A stretch of DNA of 64,000 nt from Aquiflexum gelatinilyticum (GCF_024741135.1 NZ_JANSUY010000001.1:558001-622000), one strand, 5' to 3'; numbered from the stretch's first letter, positions 7,683 through 17,800 are shown. Notes: generated by a model from the letters alone, not told the origin. Program-made: numbers and translations.

Positions 7683-8564
7683 TTAATTTCCAAATCGATA
7701 ACCAACCTCAACAACACTGTTGGTTCGCGCACCGAATCCCTGAATAATCACCATTGACCAATTTCCAATGGATTTGTTAAAACCTACAGTGTAATTCCAC
7801 CTTTTGGCTGAGTATTCAAGTTCATAATTGATGGAGTTTCCATCGCTTCCTTGGAAGGATCCTTTATTTACTGTTCCTGTGTTTTGGTAAATACCACCAA
7901 CAAAAAGATTGGCGAAGGAGGTGGTCATCCCTAGCATGGGGAAAGCCACAAAGGATTTCTGAACGCTATTGACCTCACTCAGCCATGTTTGGGCCCAAGT
8001 GATGTTTACATTGGCAAAAACTTTCCCATACCCGCCGGCCACTACCATCCCGGCACCACCAACAGTCCCGTTGATGTTGGCAATGGTCCTTTCCTTAAGA
8101 AGATTGATCGATTCTGATAAGTTGGGGATGTTGTTATTGCTGAGATTGATGGATAGGTCGATGTTATTGAAAGTTGTCACCCTACCCATCATGCCATAGA
8201 TATTTACAAAAGGCAAAACCCAAACATCAGCCCGAATCTGGGAGGAGGTCACCGTATTTTTGATTTTGGAATCGTCAAAATCAATGATGCCACCCTCCTC
8301 GCTGAGTTCTAGATCACCTAAGCGGATTTTGGTTATTTCCATATTCTGTTGCTGGAAATACATGCTACCCGCTATGCCGTAAGGTTTGGGAAATTCTGCA
8401 CCGGCTTCCACTGCCTTTTGCTTAAACCCTCTCATCAAGGGGAAAAAGCTCCCTTTTCGCTGACCGACCGAATCGGGAAAGCTTACCACTTGGGCCATGG
8501 AGATTTCTCCCATCAGCAGAGCCAAAGCAACTATAAGCATCGAAAAGAATGATGAACTTTTCAT
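7683..8564 (-). CDS. Outer-membrane beta-barrel protein, unknown function
   Basis: A 293-residue exported protein. The signal peptide runs to about residue 24 (GEISMAQ). The body has repeated amphipathic strands and a C-terminal YRFGN, with the terminal aromatic expected of an outer-membrane barrel. The central part (residues about 100-190) contains INLLKERTIANINGTVGGAG, a glycine-rich turn between strands. No enzymatic motif is visible. It is cotranscribed between the four-helix membrane protein and the smaller barrel. Confidence 0.65.
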   Translation of the reverse strand: MKSSSFFSMLIVALALLMGEISMAQVVSFPDSVGQRKGSFFPLMRGFKQKAVEAGAEFPKPYGIAGSMYFQQQNMEITKIRLGDLELSEEGGIIDFDDSKIKNTVTSSQIRADVWVLPFVNIYGMMGRVTTFNNIDLSINLSNNNIPNLSESINLLKERTIANINGTVGGAGMVVAGGYGKVFANVNITWAQTWLSEVNSVQKSFVAFPMLGMTTSFANLFVGGIYQNTGTVNKGSFQGSDGNSINYELEYSAKRWNYTVGFNKSIGNWSMVIIQGFGARTNSVVEVGYRFGN

Positions 8565-8586
8565 AGTCAGTTAAGAGAGTTTACTC

Positions 8587-9045
8587 TTAGTCTTTAAGAT
8601 TCAGTGATCTTGTTGTTTCATAATTCACAATAGCAGCCACAATACCTGCAATCAATCCGGTACAGACAGTAGCCATTACAGGTGAAATTTCAATAGATCC
8701 CATTAATCTCTGCCACATCACCCCAAAGGTGACAGCTATCCCAAAAGCCATGAAAGTATGTTTCATGGATAGCCAGAATATTTTTGGAAAATAGGAGGGT
8801 TTGTTTGGGATTTTTGTGGTCAAATAGGCTACTCCGCTAAGGATAAATGCTAAGGAAACTGCCAAAGGAACGGCACCCGAGAGCAGGGTATGTTCAGTGG
8901 AGGAGATGAGGTTGTCACTTACCAATACTTTATCCAGGTCTTTGACTGAAAACCAGTTGATGATTCCATTGATCACGGCGTTGAAACCTCCAGCTATGAT
9001 TGCTGACTTTTTCAATTCGGCTAGTGAGGTTGATGTAGTTGTCAT
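8587..9045 (-). CDS. Small four-helix inner-membrane protein, unknown function
   Basis: A 152-residue protein starting at MTTTSTSLAELKKS. A longer in-frame version exists, but it would overlap the preceding barrel gene and adds a non-membrane leader. Four hydrophobic segments are visible: SAIIAGGFNAVINGIINWF, the LLSGAVPLAVSLAFILSG region, MAFGIAVTFGVMW and the VMATVCTGLIAGIVAAIV region. No motif gives a function. The gap to the upstream gene is 19 nt, so it belongs to the operon. Confidence 0.65.
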   Translation of the reverse strand: MTTTSTSLAELKKSAIIAGGFNAVINGIINWFSVKDLDKVLVSDNLISSTEHTLLSGAVPLAVSLAFILSGVAYLTTKIPNKPSYFPKIFWLSMKHTFMAFGIAVTFGVMWQRLMGSIEISPVMATVCTGLIAGIVAAIVNYETTRSLNLKD

Positions 9046-9064
9046 AAAGGTTGTTTTTTTGATT

Positions 9065-10795
9065 TTAGAAAAACATGAAAGTGGAAGCTTGGAATGTAAA
9101 CCAATCATATACATTGGATTCAAAGCTGGATGAAATTGCTTTTCCGGGTTTTGCCCATGAAAATAAGCCAAGAAACAGGTAGTTTCTTTTGAAGAAGTAG
9201 CGGTAAGTAGTGGTAAATTCCTGTCCGAAATTTTTATCCTGAAGAGTAGCAATAGGGGCGAGGGAACCCAAGTTGCTTTTGGAATCGGCCATCAGGATAA
9301 AATAGTCAAAGCTCAGGTCCATGTTTTTGGCCAAGAAAGCTTTCATTTCGATTCTATGGGTCAAGAGATTCCCGTCCCCCAGTATTTTCTTAAAGTTGAT
9401 CCCTTGGATCCAGTTGCCCAAACCGCCTCCCTGGAGGATATCAAAGCGTTCAAATCTTGTTGTCTCAGGATCGTCACCCTGCATAAAAGCAAACCTATAG
9501 TACAGGGATGGGCTTTTTTTCCAGGCCTGTTTCACTATACCTCCTCCCAAATACCAGCCGTTTGCCACCATATCAGCATTGCGGTTCCTTTGGAAGGCGT
9601 ATTCTGATTTGATAAAAATCCCCGTTCCTGCAATGTTATTGACCCATACTTTTGGATTGATGGTTTGCAATCCCTCTAAAGGGATCCTCCCCTCCGGAGT
9701 GGCGTAGGTGGCCTTTGAAGAATTGATGGTGATGTAATGGAGTGCCAGGTCCAGATGCTTGTTGTCATTGTAGGATACGCCCCCGCCAAGGTACCGGGTA
9801 TCGCTCTGTCTATCTTTGAATAATTCTTGAGGCTCAACATAGTATGCCGAGAAATTGAATTTTTTCCAATGGACTTTTGCCCAAGCGGTCATTTGAAAAG
9901 CTGTCCTTGAATTAAGATAAACACTTCCCCTTTCGCCGGCATTTGCCGACCCCGAAAATCTCGAAAATAAGAAGCCGTCATTGAGTTGAAAGAATTGCCT
10001 CCCAGCGGATAAGTCAATATGGAGTTGTTTGTTTTTGCCCAATTGAGGCAAAAGGACTCCGCCATAAAGTCTTTCAACTGTTCCTTTCCCGGCGGTTCCT
10101 TCTGAATAGATGTCGCTGGAATTTCTTCCTGAAACCAAGAATGTCACTGCCCCATAGGGATATATTTTGCTTTTGCCTAGTTGGGTCATACCTGCTATTC
10201 CAGGCTCTAAAAATGTCTCCCCCCAAAACCTCGGTCCCCGACCTGCAGGATTGTTTGCTACGGTATTGCCTTGAGTAAATTCAGCACCTTTCGAAAAAAA
10301 CGCATTTTGATCATGGTAAATACCTGCTGCTCCATTGAGAATCAAGGTCAATTTACTCCTTTCGGTCTCAATAAGGGTAGGAAAAGGAAGATCCTTTTTG
10401 GATTCTTTTTCCTTTTTCTCTCCCTCACTCCAAAAAGATGATCTGATCACCAATACGACAGGGCCGGAGATTTCGGGAGTGTATACTTTGTAGCTTGCCG
10501 ATTTGATTTCTTCTTGTTTCAAAAAAACAGATATGGCCAAATCCACTGAGAATTGCCGGAAGATGCTTCCGGGCTTGATGTTAAAGGCATCGTAAAATGC
10601 CTGCATCTCCAAAGAATCTGCGAGGTATTCTTTCCCGTCTTTTTCCAACAGGATGACCACGGATCTGATGGGAATTCCCTCAACATTGTTAGGCACAACT
10701 TCCACCCCAAATATTTGGTCTATCTGGCCATATGTGGGGGTATATGCCAAAACCAAAAGCCAAGTGAAGATTAAGGTGATGTAAAGGTTTTTCAT
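9065..10795 (-). CDS. Alginate-export-like outer-membrane porin
   Basis: A 576-residue protein with a signal peptide (MKNLYITLIFTWLL to about residue 23, TYGQ). After an N-terminal 120-residue domain with a short Lys/Glu-rich linker (KKEKESKKD) comes a large barrel. The section GRQFFQLNDGFLFSRF and the YYVEPQELFKDRQ region are reminiscent of the alginate-export (AlgE-type) fold of 16-18 strands; this family match is by eye. The start is set at the signal peptide because the 49 codons upstream are not signal-like. It would move a hydrophilic or aromatic compound across the outer membrane and sits directly behind the third dehydrogenase gene, which suggests it imports or exports that pathway's compound. 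Confidence 0.65.
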   Translation of the reverse strand: MKNLYITLIFTWLLVLAYTPTYGQIDQIFGVEVVPNNVEGIPIRSVVILLEKDGKEYLADSLEMQAFYDAFNIKPGSIFRQFSVDLAISVFLKQEEIKSASYKVYTPEISGPVVLVIRSSFWSEGEKKEKESKKDLPFPTLIETERSKLTLILNGAAGIYHDQNAFFSKGAEFTQGNTVANNPAGRGPRFWGETFLEPGIAGMTQLGKSKIYPYGAVTFLVSGRNSSDIYSEGTAGKGTVERLYGGVLLPQLGKNKQLHIDLSAGRQFFQLNDGFLFSRFSGSANAGERGSVYLNSRTAFQMTAWAKVHWKKFNFSAYYVEPQELFKDRQSDTRYLGGGVSYNDNKHLDLALHYITINSSKATYATPEGRIPLEGLQTINPKVWVNNIAGTGIFIKSEYAFQRNRNADMVANGWYLGGGIVKQAWKKSPSLYYRFAFMQGDDPETTRFERFDILQGGGLGNWIQGINFKKILGDGNLLTHRIEMKAFLAKNMDLSFDYFILMADSKSNLGSLAPIATLQDKNFGQEFTTTYRYFFKRNYLFLGLFSWAKPGKAISSSFESNVYDWFTFQASTFMFF

Positions 10796-10853
10796 GAGGA
10801 AATGGAAAAAATGGCACGGATGATGGGTATCGCCCGTACCATTTGTAAATAGG

Positions 10854-11651
10854 TTAATCTTTTTTTGTAGGCATTTTACTTTTATAAGATCCGCCACCAT
10901 CGATCCTAAGGTCAATTCCAGTAATCCATTGTGCAGCGTCACTCATCAAAAACATCATCCCATAAGCGATCTCCATAGGAGCACCACGGCGCTTCATTAC
11001 AAACATATCCGCGAGCGCTTTGAGCATTTCGGGTGTATAGCCTGCTGCCAAAGTACTGTCCCCATTGTCCACCGAACCGATCAAAACTGTATTGAACCTT
11101 ACTTTTGGTCCTGAAACTGCCGCCATACTGCGGACCATATTCATCAATCCTGCTTTTGCGGTGCTGTATTCAATGAATTCAGGTGAAGGAGAAACACCTA
11201 CCATCGAACCGGAAAATACCACAGAGGCGTTGGGTTCTTTTTCAAGGTATGGCATGCACATCTTGGTGAGGTTATAGGAGCCTACGGTATTGAGCAAATA
11301 GGACTTCACCATCTTTTCAGAATTCGATTCCCAAATAGGCGTATTGGCTCCCCAACCGACGTTGTTGATCAATCCTGAAATCTTTCCGAATTTGTCTATG
11401 GTTGTTTTGACCAGATTTTCAAGGTCTGCCTCGTTAGTAGCATCTGTTTTGATTCCCAAGGTCTTTTTACCGGATTCTTTTTCGATTTCGGCAGCTACTT
11501 TGATGGCGCCTTCTCCATTGAGATCTGAGATGACGACATTGGCGCCCAAGGAAGCAAAAAGGTGGCCGGCGGCGCTTCCGATAGCTCCTGCAGCACCTGT
11601 GATGATGATTACTTTTCCTTCGAAGGAAAAGAGTTTTTCGATGGCTTTCAT
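10854..11651 (-). CDS. Short-chain dehydrogenase/reductase (SDR) 3
   Basis: A 265-residue classical SDR. It has the cofactor motif TGAAGAIGSAAG at about residues 18-29, NNVGWGAN as the central NNAG-type motif, and the catalytic Ser in FSGSMVG with Tyr-Lys in IEYSTAKAGL (YxxxK). Asp in ISDLNGE after beta-2 indicates NAD rather than NADP preference. It oxidises or reduces a hydroxyl/keto group on an unknown substrate. It is one of three different SDRs in the same operon, 26 nt behind SDR 2. The three share only family motifs, so they are not recent duplicates. Confidence 0.85.
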   Translation of the reverse strand: MKAIEKLFSFEGKVIIITGAAGAIGSAAGHLFASLGANVVISDLNGEGAIKVAAEIEKESGKKTLGIKTDATNEADLENLVKTTIDKFGKISGLINNVGWGANTPIWESNSEKMVKSYLLNTVGSYNLTKMCMPYLEKEPNASVVFSGSMVGVSPSPEFIEYSTAKAGLMNMVRSMAAVSGPKVRFNTVLIGSVDNGDSTLAAGYTPEMLKALADMFVMKRRGAPMEIAYGMMFLMSDAAQWITGIDLRIDGGGSYKSKMPTKKD

Positions 11652-11677
11652 GTTGGTTTATTTTAAATGGTTATGTA

Positions 11678-12454
11678 TTAATCCAAAGTTTGAATTCCCC
11701 CTCCATTGGCAAAAAGTACCTGACCGCTGATCCATTCAGAAACAGGGGCCGCGAAGTAAAGTACTGCTCCGGCAATATCTTCGACTTCTCCAAGGCGTTT
11801 GATAGGCGTATGTGCCAACATTTTGGCTTCTATTTCCGGTGTCAGGACGGAGGCCAATGCTGCTGTTTTGGTGGCGCCCGGACCGACTGCATTGACCCTA
11901 ATGCCATCGACTCCATAATCCATGGCGAGGTTGGCTGTCATGTGGTTCATCGCCGCTTTGGAAGAAGCATATGCACTCATGTTGGGGCTGATGTTGATAC
12001 TTGCCATCGAGGTAATGTTGATGATAGATCCATATCCGGCCTCTTTCATGAGCGGGGCACAAAGTTGGGAGAGTCTCCATGCGGAATACACATTGAGTTT
12101 GAACCTCCAGGCAAAGTCATCAACAGAAATTTTGTATGGGCTTTCCCTGCCTCCACCACCGCCGCCGGCGTTGTTGACCAGAATATGGACACCGCCCAAT
12201 TCCTTTTTGGTTCTCTCTACCAAAGTGACCAGGTGTGCATCCTCCGTCACGTTGCATTCCACGGCAATGGCCTTCCCGCCCATGGCTACTATTTCGTCTG
12301 CGGCGGATTGGGCATCGGCTAATTTGAGGTCACTGACTGCTATTGAAGCTCCTGCCTGAGAGAGCATGAGCGCACAGGCTTTGCCGATTCCATTGCCGCC
12401 ACCTGTGACAATTGCGACTTTACCTTTTAGGCTAAATAGTTTATTGATTTCCAT
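11678..12454 (-). CDS. SDR 2, 7-alpha-hydroxysteroid dehydrogenase (HdhA)-like
   Basis: A 258-residue classical SDR with TGGGNGIG, NNAGGGGGG, ITSMASINISPNMSAYASSKAA (Ser, YxxxK) and a C-terminal HTPIKRLG...SGQVLFANGGGIQTLD. The combination TPEIEAKMLAHTPIKRLG and the GGGIQ-L ending matches, as I recall it, the E. coli HdhA sequence closely, which makes this the best-placed member of the trio. HdhA oxidises the 7-alpha hydroxyl of bile acids with NAD. In a free-living bacterium the substrate could instead be a sterol, terpenoid or polyol. The family assignment is firm, the substrate is not. Confidence 0.85.
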   Translation of the reverse strand: MEINKLFSLKGKVAIVTGGGNGIGKACALMLSQAGASIAVSDLKLADAQSAADEIVAMGGKAIAVECNVTEDAHLVTLVERTKKELGGVHILVNNAGGGGGGRESPYKISVDDFAWRFKLNVYSAWRLSQLCAPLMKEAGYGSIINITSMASINISPNMSAYASSKAAMNHMTANLAMDYGVDGIRVNAVGPGATKTAALASVLTPEIEAKMLAHTPIKRLGEVEDIAGAVLYFAAPVSEWISGQVLFANGGGIQTLD

Positions 12455-12502
12455 AAATAATTGGTTTTGAGTAGAGTTAGCTGAATATTCGTGAATAGTT
12501 AG

Positions 12503-12967
12503 TTATTCTTTTGTAAGATCACCTGCCGGTGCCTCAGCAGGTATTTTTTTCAAGAGGTAGTAAAACCCTCCGAGAACTAGTAGGAGAGCAGAAATTCCTA
12601 TCAATGTGCCTGTCGCTACGTGTTCTACATCAAGTCCTAAAAGGTGTCGGAGCAGTGCAATCAGCGCAATTTCTACTATGATTTTTATGTAGTTGGCGTT
12701 CCCTTCTTTGATGTATTCTACCAAGGAACCTATGAGTTCAATGAGTATGGTGATAAGCAGAACTGCAGAAATCAATCCCTGAACCTTTGCAAGAAAAAGT
12801 CCTTCTTTAACCAAGGGGCTATCGCGGAAAATAAGGATTTCGTCACTAGCCAGAATCGCTTTTACTATGATGCCTCCTAACTCCAATAAGCTCACAATCA
12901 AAATTATGATTAGGAAAAAGACCAAAATCCTAATTGTCCAAAGGGTCAATTGTGAGATGATTTTCAT
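12503..12967 (-). CDS. PsiE-like (phosphate-starvation-inducible family) membrane protein
   Basis: A 154-residue protein with four hydrophobic helices (residues about 8-35, 60-85, 93-112, 117-138) and the PsiE-type region with IKIIVEIALIALLRHLLGLD. PsiE family proteins are small inner-membrane proteins of unknown role. It lies between SDR 1 and SDR 2 with 45-48 nt gaps and is part of the operon. A transport or signalling role for the pathway is only a guess. Confidence 0.7.
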   Translation of the reverse strand: MKIISQLTLWTIRILVFFLIIILIVSLLELGGIIVKAILASDEILIFRDSPLVKEGLFLAKVQGLISAVLLITILIELIGSLVEYIKEGNANYIKIIVEIALIALLRHLLGLDVEHVATGTLIGISALLLVLGGFYYLLKKIPAEAPAGDLTKE

Positions 12968-13012
12968 TTTTTACAGTTTTTTTTGACGTTTTGATAAATC
13001 CCGGGGATTGAA

Positions 13013-13912
13013 TCAATAAGTTGTCCATCCCCCATCTGTCGCTATGCATGATCCTGTGATATTGCTCGCGTCGTCTGAAAGAAGAAATAAAATGGTGGCG
13101 GCTTGCTCCCAAGGAGTCGATCCCCTGTGCTGTGGATCATTTGCTGAAAGAAGGCTTGCAGACTTTAATCCGGCCATTCCGCTTCCCTTGCCTTGGCTTA
13201 CTGCCCATTTCACAAATTCCATTGCACGAAAAACCATTGGAGTGTCAGTTTGGGCCATATTAACAGAGTTGACCCGGATTCCGTATGGGGCATAATCGAT
13301 GGCGGCATTTCTGGTTAATCCTGTGACGGCATGTTTGCTGGCTGAATAAGCACAGTTACCAGGTAATCCGATTATCCCTGCTATGGAGCTGATATTGACA
13401 ATACTTCCTCCCTCGCCTTGATTTACCATTTGATTTAACTGCGCTCTCAAACAATAAAAAAGTCCGTTGATATTTGCATCCATTACATTTTTCCAGTATT
13501 CATCCGTGGCTTTGTGAATAGGCGAGGGGATAAGATTTAGGTTGTTTTCAAAATCCTGAGGTTTTGACGGATCATTTCCATCCATTACACCTGCAGCATT
13601 TAAGACTAGATTTATTTTGCCGTAGTGTTCAATACATTTTTTTACTGCCAAATCCACCTGATTTGGCTCTCGGACGTCTGCCGAATATGCAAATGCATCT
13701 CCTCCTTCTGCCTTTATTTGATCACAGGTTTCCTTCAGTTCTTTTTCTTTGAGATCCACACTAAAAACCTTGGCACCTTCTCTGGCGGCCCGTATGGCAG
13801 TGGCTCCCCCGATACTTCCTTTGGCAGCACCGGTGATAAATAGAACTTTTTCTTTTATCCTATTTGGGAAATATGCATCAGGAGATATAGGGTCAATTCC
13901 TTGTCGATTCAT
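13013..13912 (-). CDS. SDR 1, first gene of the operon
   Basis: A 299-residue SDR, longer than the classical 250, with an N-terminal extension and an insertion near residue 235-260. The nucleotide motif is TGAAKGSIGGATA, a spaced variant of TGxxxGIG. Then come VLNAAGV, NISSIAGIIGLPGNCAYSASKHAV with Ser and YxxxK, and RVNSVNMAQTDTPM. Asp in FSVDLKEKE suggests NAD. It opens the ten-gene minus-strand operon. A TATTTTTG promoter element reads toward it at 14037-14044 on the minus strand. The substrate is unknown. Confidence 0.85.
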   Translation of the reverse strand: MNRQGIDPISPDAYFPNRIKEKVLFITGAAKGSIGGATAIRAAREGAKVFSVDLKEKELKETCDQIKAEGGDAFAYSADVREPNQVDLAVKKCIEHYGKINLVLNAAGVMDGNDPSKPQDFENNLNLIPSPIHKATDEYWKNVMDANINGLFYCLRAQLNQMVNQGEGGSIVNISSIAGIIGLPGNCAYSASKHAVTGLTRNAAIDYAPYGIRVNSVNMAQTDTPMVFRAMEFVKWAVSQGKGSGMAGLKSASLLSANDPQHRGSTPWEQAATILFLLSDDASNITGSCIATDGGWTTY

Positions 13913-14036
13913 ACTTGAAAAGAATGAGAGGTTTGTTCAAGAGCATTTTTAAGATGTCAGTTTGTATTTGTGGCAACAGGAAACAGAGGGGGAGAACCAA
14001 GAAGAATTTTGGTGCTATTCTCCGTCTATTGTGAGT

Positions 14037-14044
14037 CAAAAATA
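14037..14044 (-). promoter_or_regulatory. TAnnTTTG promoter element for the SDR operon
   Basis: On the minus strand this reads TATTTTTG, matching the Bacteroidota -7 element, about 125 nt ahead of the SDR 1 start. I see no good TTTG -33 partner at the usual distance, so this is tentative. Confidence 0.3.
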
Positions 14045-14516
14045 ACAAAGAAATTATAAATAAAAAAAATATTTTTATTTTTAACATCATAGAAATACCC
14101 TGTGAGTTTGGAAGACTTATTTGGTTTAAGGTTCGGGAATCCGGAGGGTTTTATTATGGTGAAATGGTGCCTTTAAGTGGGGTCATATTTTACTTTTTAC
14201 CGCAATTGAAACGAAGGGAATGCAAAGGGTCTCTAGGGAGATCAAATGGTTTTACCATTAAGCTCCCGAAGGTCGCAGGGAAAATGATGATTTGATCCTG
14301 CTCGTATGCTTCAGTACCTGCTCGGCGATTGAATAATCATTGGACTTGCATTGGACATGGATTGGTCAAGCATTGGTCAATGGGTAGGGGAAAGGTAGAG
14401 GAGCGTGTAATAGGGAGTAGGTTTGAGGTAGGATTAGTGTAGGAATAATAAGGAGTGTGGGTATGGGAATCTAAGGAATGGGGTAGATGGGAAGTAGCTC
14501 AAGGGTAACCCAGAGG

Positions 14517-14583
14517 CGGAGTATCTATAGCGAGGACACGGAGTATCCCTAACTGAGATGCGGAGTATGGGTAGGGGGAGTAT
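14517..14583 (+). repeat. 22-bp degenerate tandem repeat
   Basis: CGGAGTAT occurs at 14517, 14539 and 14561, exactly 22 bp apart, with a weaker copy (GGGAGTAT) at 14576. The sequence between the anchors differs from unit to unit. It lies inside a G-rich noncoding stretch between the SDR operon and the efflux operon. Confidence 0.5.
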
Positions 14584-14802
14584 AGGACAAGGTGGGCGGG
14601 ACTATACCTGAGGGATAGGGGAACATACAGGTAAAGCCAAACAATGTCTCCTAAAACTACACCTATGAAAAGGGCTATATGCCATCTCCCATTTTCACAT
14701 TTTTTTTCAATTGTCAGATGCGTACCGATGAAATAGGGGAAGACTGGAAAAACGGCTTTCCTTGTTTGTGCCAAACTTTAGGAAAGCCGTAAATTTCATG
14801 TT

Positions 14803-17800
14803 TCAAGACAATGCCGGGACTTTTTCTTTTTTTCTTTGGATTCGGACTTTGATGGATTCAAAGAAATAATAAACCACAGGGACGAGGTAGACCGTCAATA
14901 TCAGGGATGACATCAAGCCACCGATAATCACCCAAGCCAATCCGTTTTTCCACTCACTCGCCGTTCCACTCGCCAGGGCTATGGGCAGCATCCCGACGAC
15001 CATCGATATGGTAGTCATCAGGATCGGACGCATTCTTCCTTTACCGGCAGTGATCAGCGCTTTTCTTACTTCCATTCCTTCTGCCCGGAGTTGGTTGGTA
15101 AAATCCACAATCAGGATGGCATTTTTGGTTACCAACCCCATCAACATGATCAGACCAAGCAATGCAAAGAGACTGAGGTTATTCATGGAAAGGTTGAGGG
15201 CTAAAAACGCCCCGATGACTGCTACAGGAATAGAGAAAAGGACGACGAAGGGATAGATAAAACTATCATATAAGGCTACCATGATGAGGTAGATCAGCAA
15301 AAAGGAAATCAGCAAAACCGATCCCAAAGCTCCAAAACTGTCATTTTGCCTTTTGATATCACTACCCCATACCATGCTGATCTCAGCAGGAAGCGGGTTT
15401 GTTTTGAGTTTGGCGACAACTTCGTCGGCCACAGTGCCGGAAGGTCTTCCTAGGGCATTGGCTGTCAAAGTGACTGCAGGTTGACGGTCTTTTCTTTCAA
15501 GTAAGGAAGGTGATTTGTTCTGGGATATGTTGGCTACCTGAGCGAGTTCGATCGGGAACCCCATAGGATTGGTGATCAAAATCCGTCTGATGTCTTCGTA
15601 ATTTTGGCGGTTAAAATTATCCAATTGGATACGGACAGGATATTCGGTACCCCCTTCGGTCAGGGAGGCATCGTCATTTCCGGTCAGGGCATATCGGAGA
15701 TTTTGACCCACAAAGGCATTGTTCAGACCAAATAGCTGCAGTCGGTATTGGTCGGGGATGACCTGGAACTCAGGGCTTCCTTCTTCTACTGACAATTTCA
15801 CAAAGTCCGATCCGGGAATGTTTTCGACAATGGTCTTCAGGTCATTTGCCGCAGCCATGACACTTTCGGTAGTCGGGCCGCTGAGGGTTATTTCTATCGG
15901 TGCGGATCTTGGGATCAGTCCCAATGCGGTCATGGAATAACTTACTCCGGGAAATTCTTTTTGCAACTCCTCCCTGACTTCTTTCATATAAGTTTCTGTT
16001 GGGATATTGCCTCTTTCCTTTGCGGGTTTTAGCTGGATGGTGAGTTCGGATTTATTGGGTGAACCCACGCCAAGGCTTCCGATTCCGGTAGTTGGGCCGC
16101 CGATGTTGCTGAAGATGGTGGCCACTTCAGGTTGCTCCAATAGGAAATTCTCTATTTCTTGGCTTTTGAGGTTGTTCTGCTTGATTCCGGTGGATTTGTC
16201 AAATTCCAGGTAAAGACTGAACTTTCCCTGATCTCCGGTGGCAATCAGTTCCTTGCCGATGATCCCCTGCTTCAGGATAAGTCCGGTCATGGCAAAAAGC
16301 GCCAAAATGATGCCCATAAATACAAGCTTATGGTCCAATACCCAATCCAACTGTCTGCCATACCAAGAGATGAAAGTATCCAACTGATGCTCAAACCAGA
16401 TCAGGAATTTGTTGAAGAAATTGGTGGGTTGAAGGTCTTCTGACTTGCCAATCCGTGAAGCCATCCAAGGCGTAAGCGTAAATCCAACCAGCAAACTCGT
16501 CATCGTGGAGGTAATCACGACCACAGAAAACTGCTTTAACATATCCGCCACAAAAACCTGCAGGAATAGGATCGGCAAAAACACCACCACGTCCACCAAG
16601 GTGATGGAAAGCGCTGAAAAGCCGATTTCAAGACGTCCGTCCATGGCTGCAGTCCTTTTGTCTTTTCCCTGATCCAAATGGCGCTGTATGTTTTCCAAAA
16701 CCACAGTCGCATCATCCACGAGGATACCAATGATGAGGGACATGGCCAGCAACGTCATCAGATTCAGGGTATATCCCAATATCCACATGACAGCAAATGC
16801 TGTGACAAGAGAAGTAGGAATGGCAACCAAAACTATCAGCGAGTTTCTAAAGCTTCTAAGGAACATCAGCATGACCAGAGACACGAGAATAACGGCGAGG
16901 ATAAGGTCAAAAACCACTGAATTCACAGCAGCGATCGTGTTGTCAGTACTGTCGTCAGCGATGGTGAATTTTATCCCGGAACTGGAATTTGTTTCCTCTA
17001 TCAAGGCCAAACGGCCTCTTACTGCACGGGAGACTTCGACGGCATTGGCATCACCCTGCTTTTTGAGCATCAGACCAACACCTTCCTTGCCATTGTAGCG
17101 ACTGATGGAGCTGATTTCTCTAATTCCGTTTTTCACTACAGCGACATCCCTGACATAGACCGGACTGCCCTTGACAGGCATGGCGACTTGTACCGATCCA
17201 ATATCCTCCAGCGAATTGAATTTGCCCAAAAGTCTGACAGCACTTTGTTCGGTGACAGTCTGAACTTTTCCCGCAGGGACATCTAGTCCGGATCTGTTGA
17301 TGGCTTCTACTACTTGAAGCAGTGAGATTTTGTACTGTCTGAGTTTATTTTGGTCCACGTTGACTTGGACTTCTCGCTGTTCACCGCCGAGAATGGTGAT
17401 TTCGGCGACCCCTTTGAGTTGCTGTATCTGCGGGATAAAATCATCGATCATCTTTTGGTAAAACTCAGGACCGTTGATTTGGCTTGTCGCGGTGATGGAC
17501 ATGATGGGAAGGTCATTTGGGGAGACCTTACTCATTTCGGGGGAAAGCACTTCCTTAGGAAGGTCCTGCGAAATATTATCAATGTACCGCTGTGCGTCCA
17601 TCATGGTTTGGTCCAAGTTGACGCCGTATTTCATGTTGGCGATGACGACAGAGGCATTGGGGAGAGATTTGGTAACCAAATAGTCTACTCCTTCCAGATT
17701 TGAAAGGGCATCTTCGATTTTTTTCGAAACCGAATTTTCGACCTCCTCAGGTTCAGCACCGGGATAGACCGTCTTGATGACGACCACGGGCTGGTTGAAG

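Larger units (their letters stand above)
13913..14802. other. Noncoding region, G-rich with short degenerate repeats
   Basis: There is no credible gene here. The left 130 bp hold the promoter of the SDR operon. From about 14190 to 14640 the plus strand is strikingly G-rich and C-poor, with runs such as GGGTAGGGG, repeated CATTGG words (14337-14380) and a 22-bp periodic repeat beginning CGGAGTAT. A 91-codon minus-strand frame (14499-14774) crosses it but looks like a by-product of the repeats. Confidence 0.6.

Noticed and set aside
9046-9252. N-terminal extension of the four-helix protein
   Set aside because: It would overlap the end of the preceding barrel gene, and the residues are not membrane-like; the ATG at 9045 starts a clean hydrophobic protein.
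11690-12359. Two long plus-strand frames opposite SDR 2
   Set aside because: They are antisense shadows of the SDR gene; the SDR motifs (TGGGNGIG, YASSK) read only on the minus strand.
14499-14774. A 91-codon minus-strand frame with one hydrophobic stretch
   Set aside because: It crosses the G-rich repeat block. The residues after the hydrophobic part (Ser/Pro/Tyr-rich) mirror the DNA repeats, and no homologous motif or promoter is evident.
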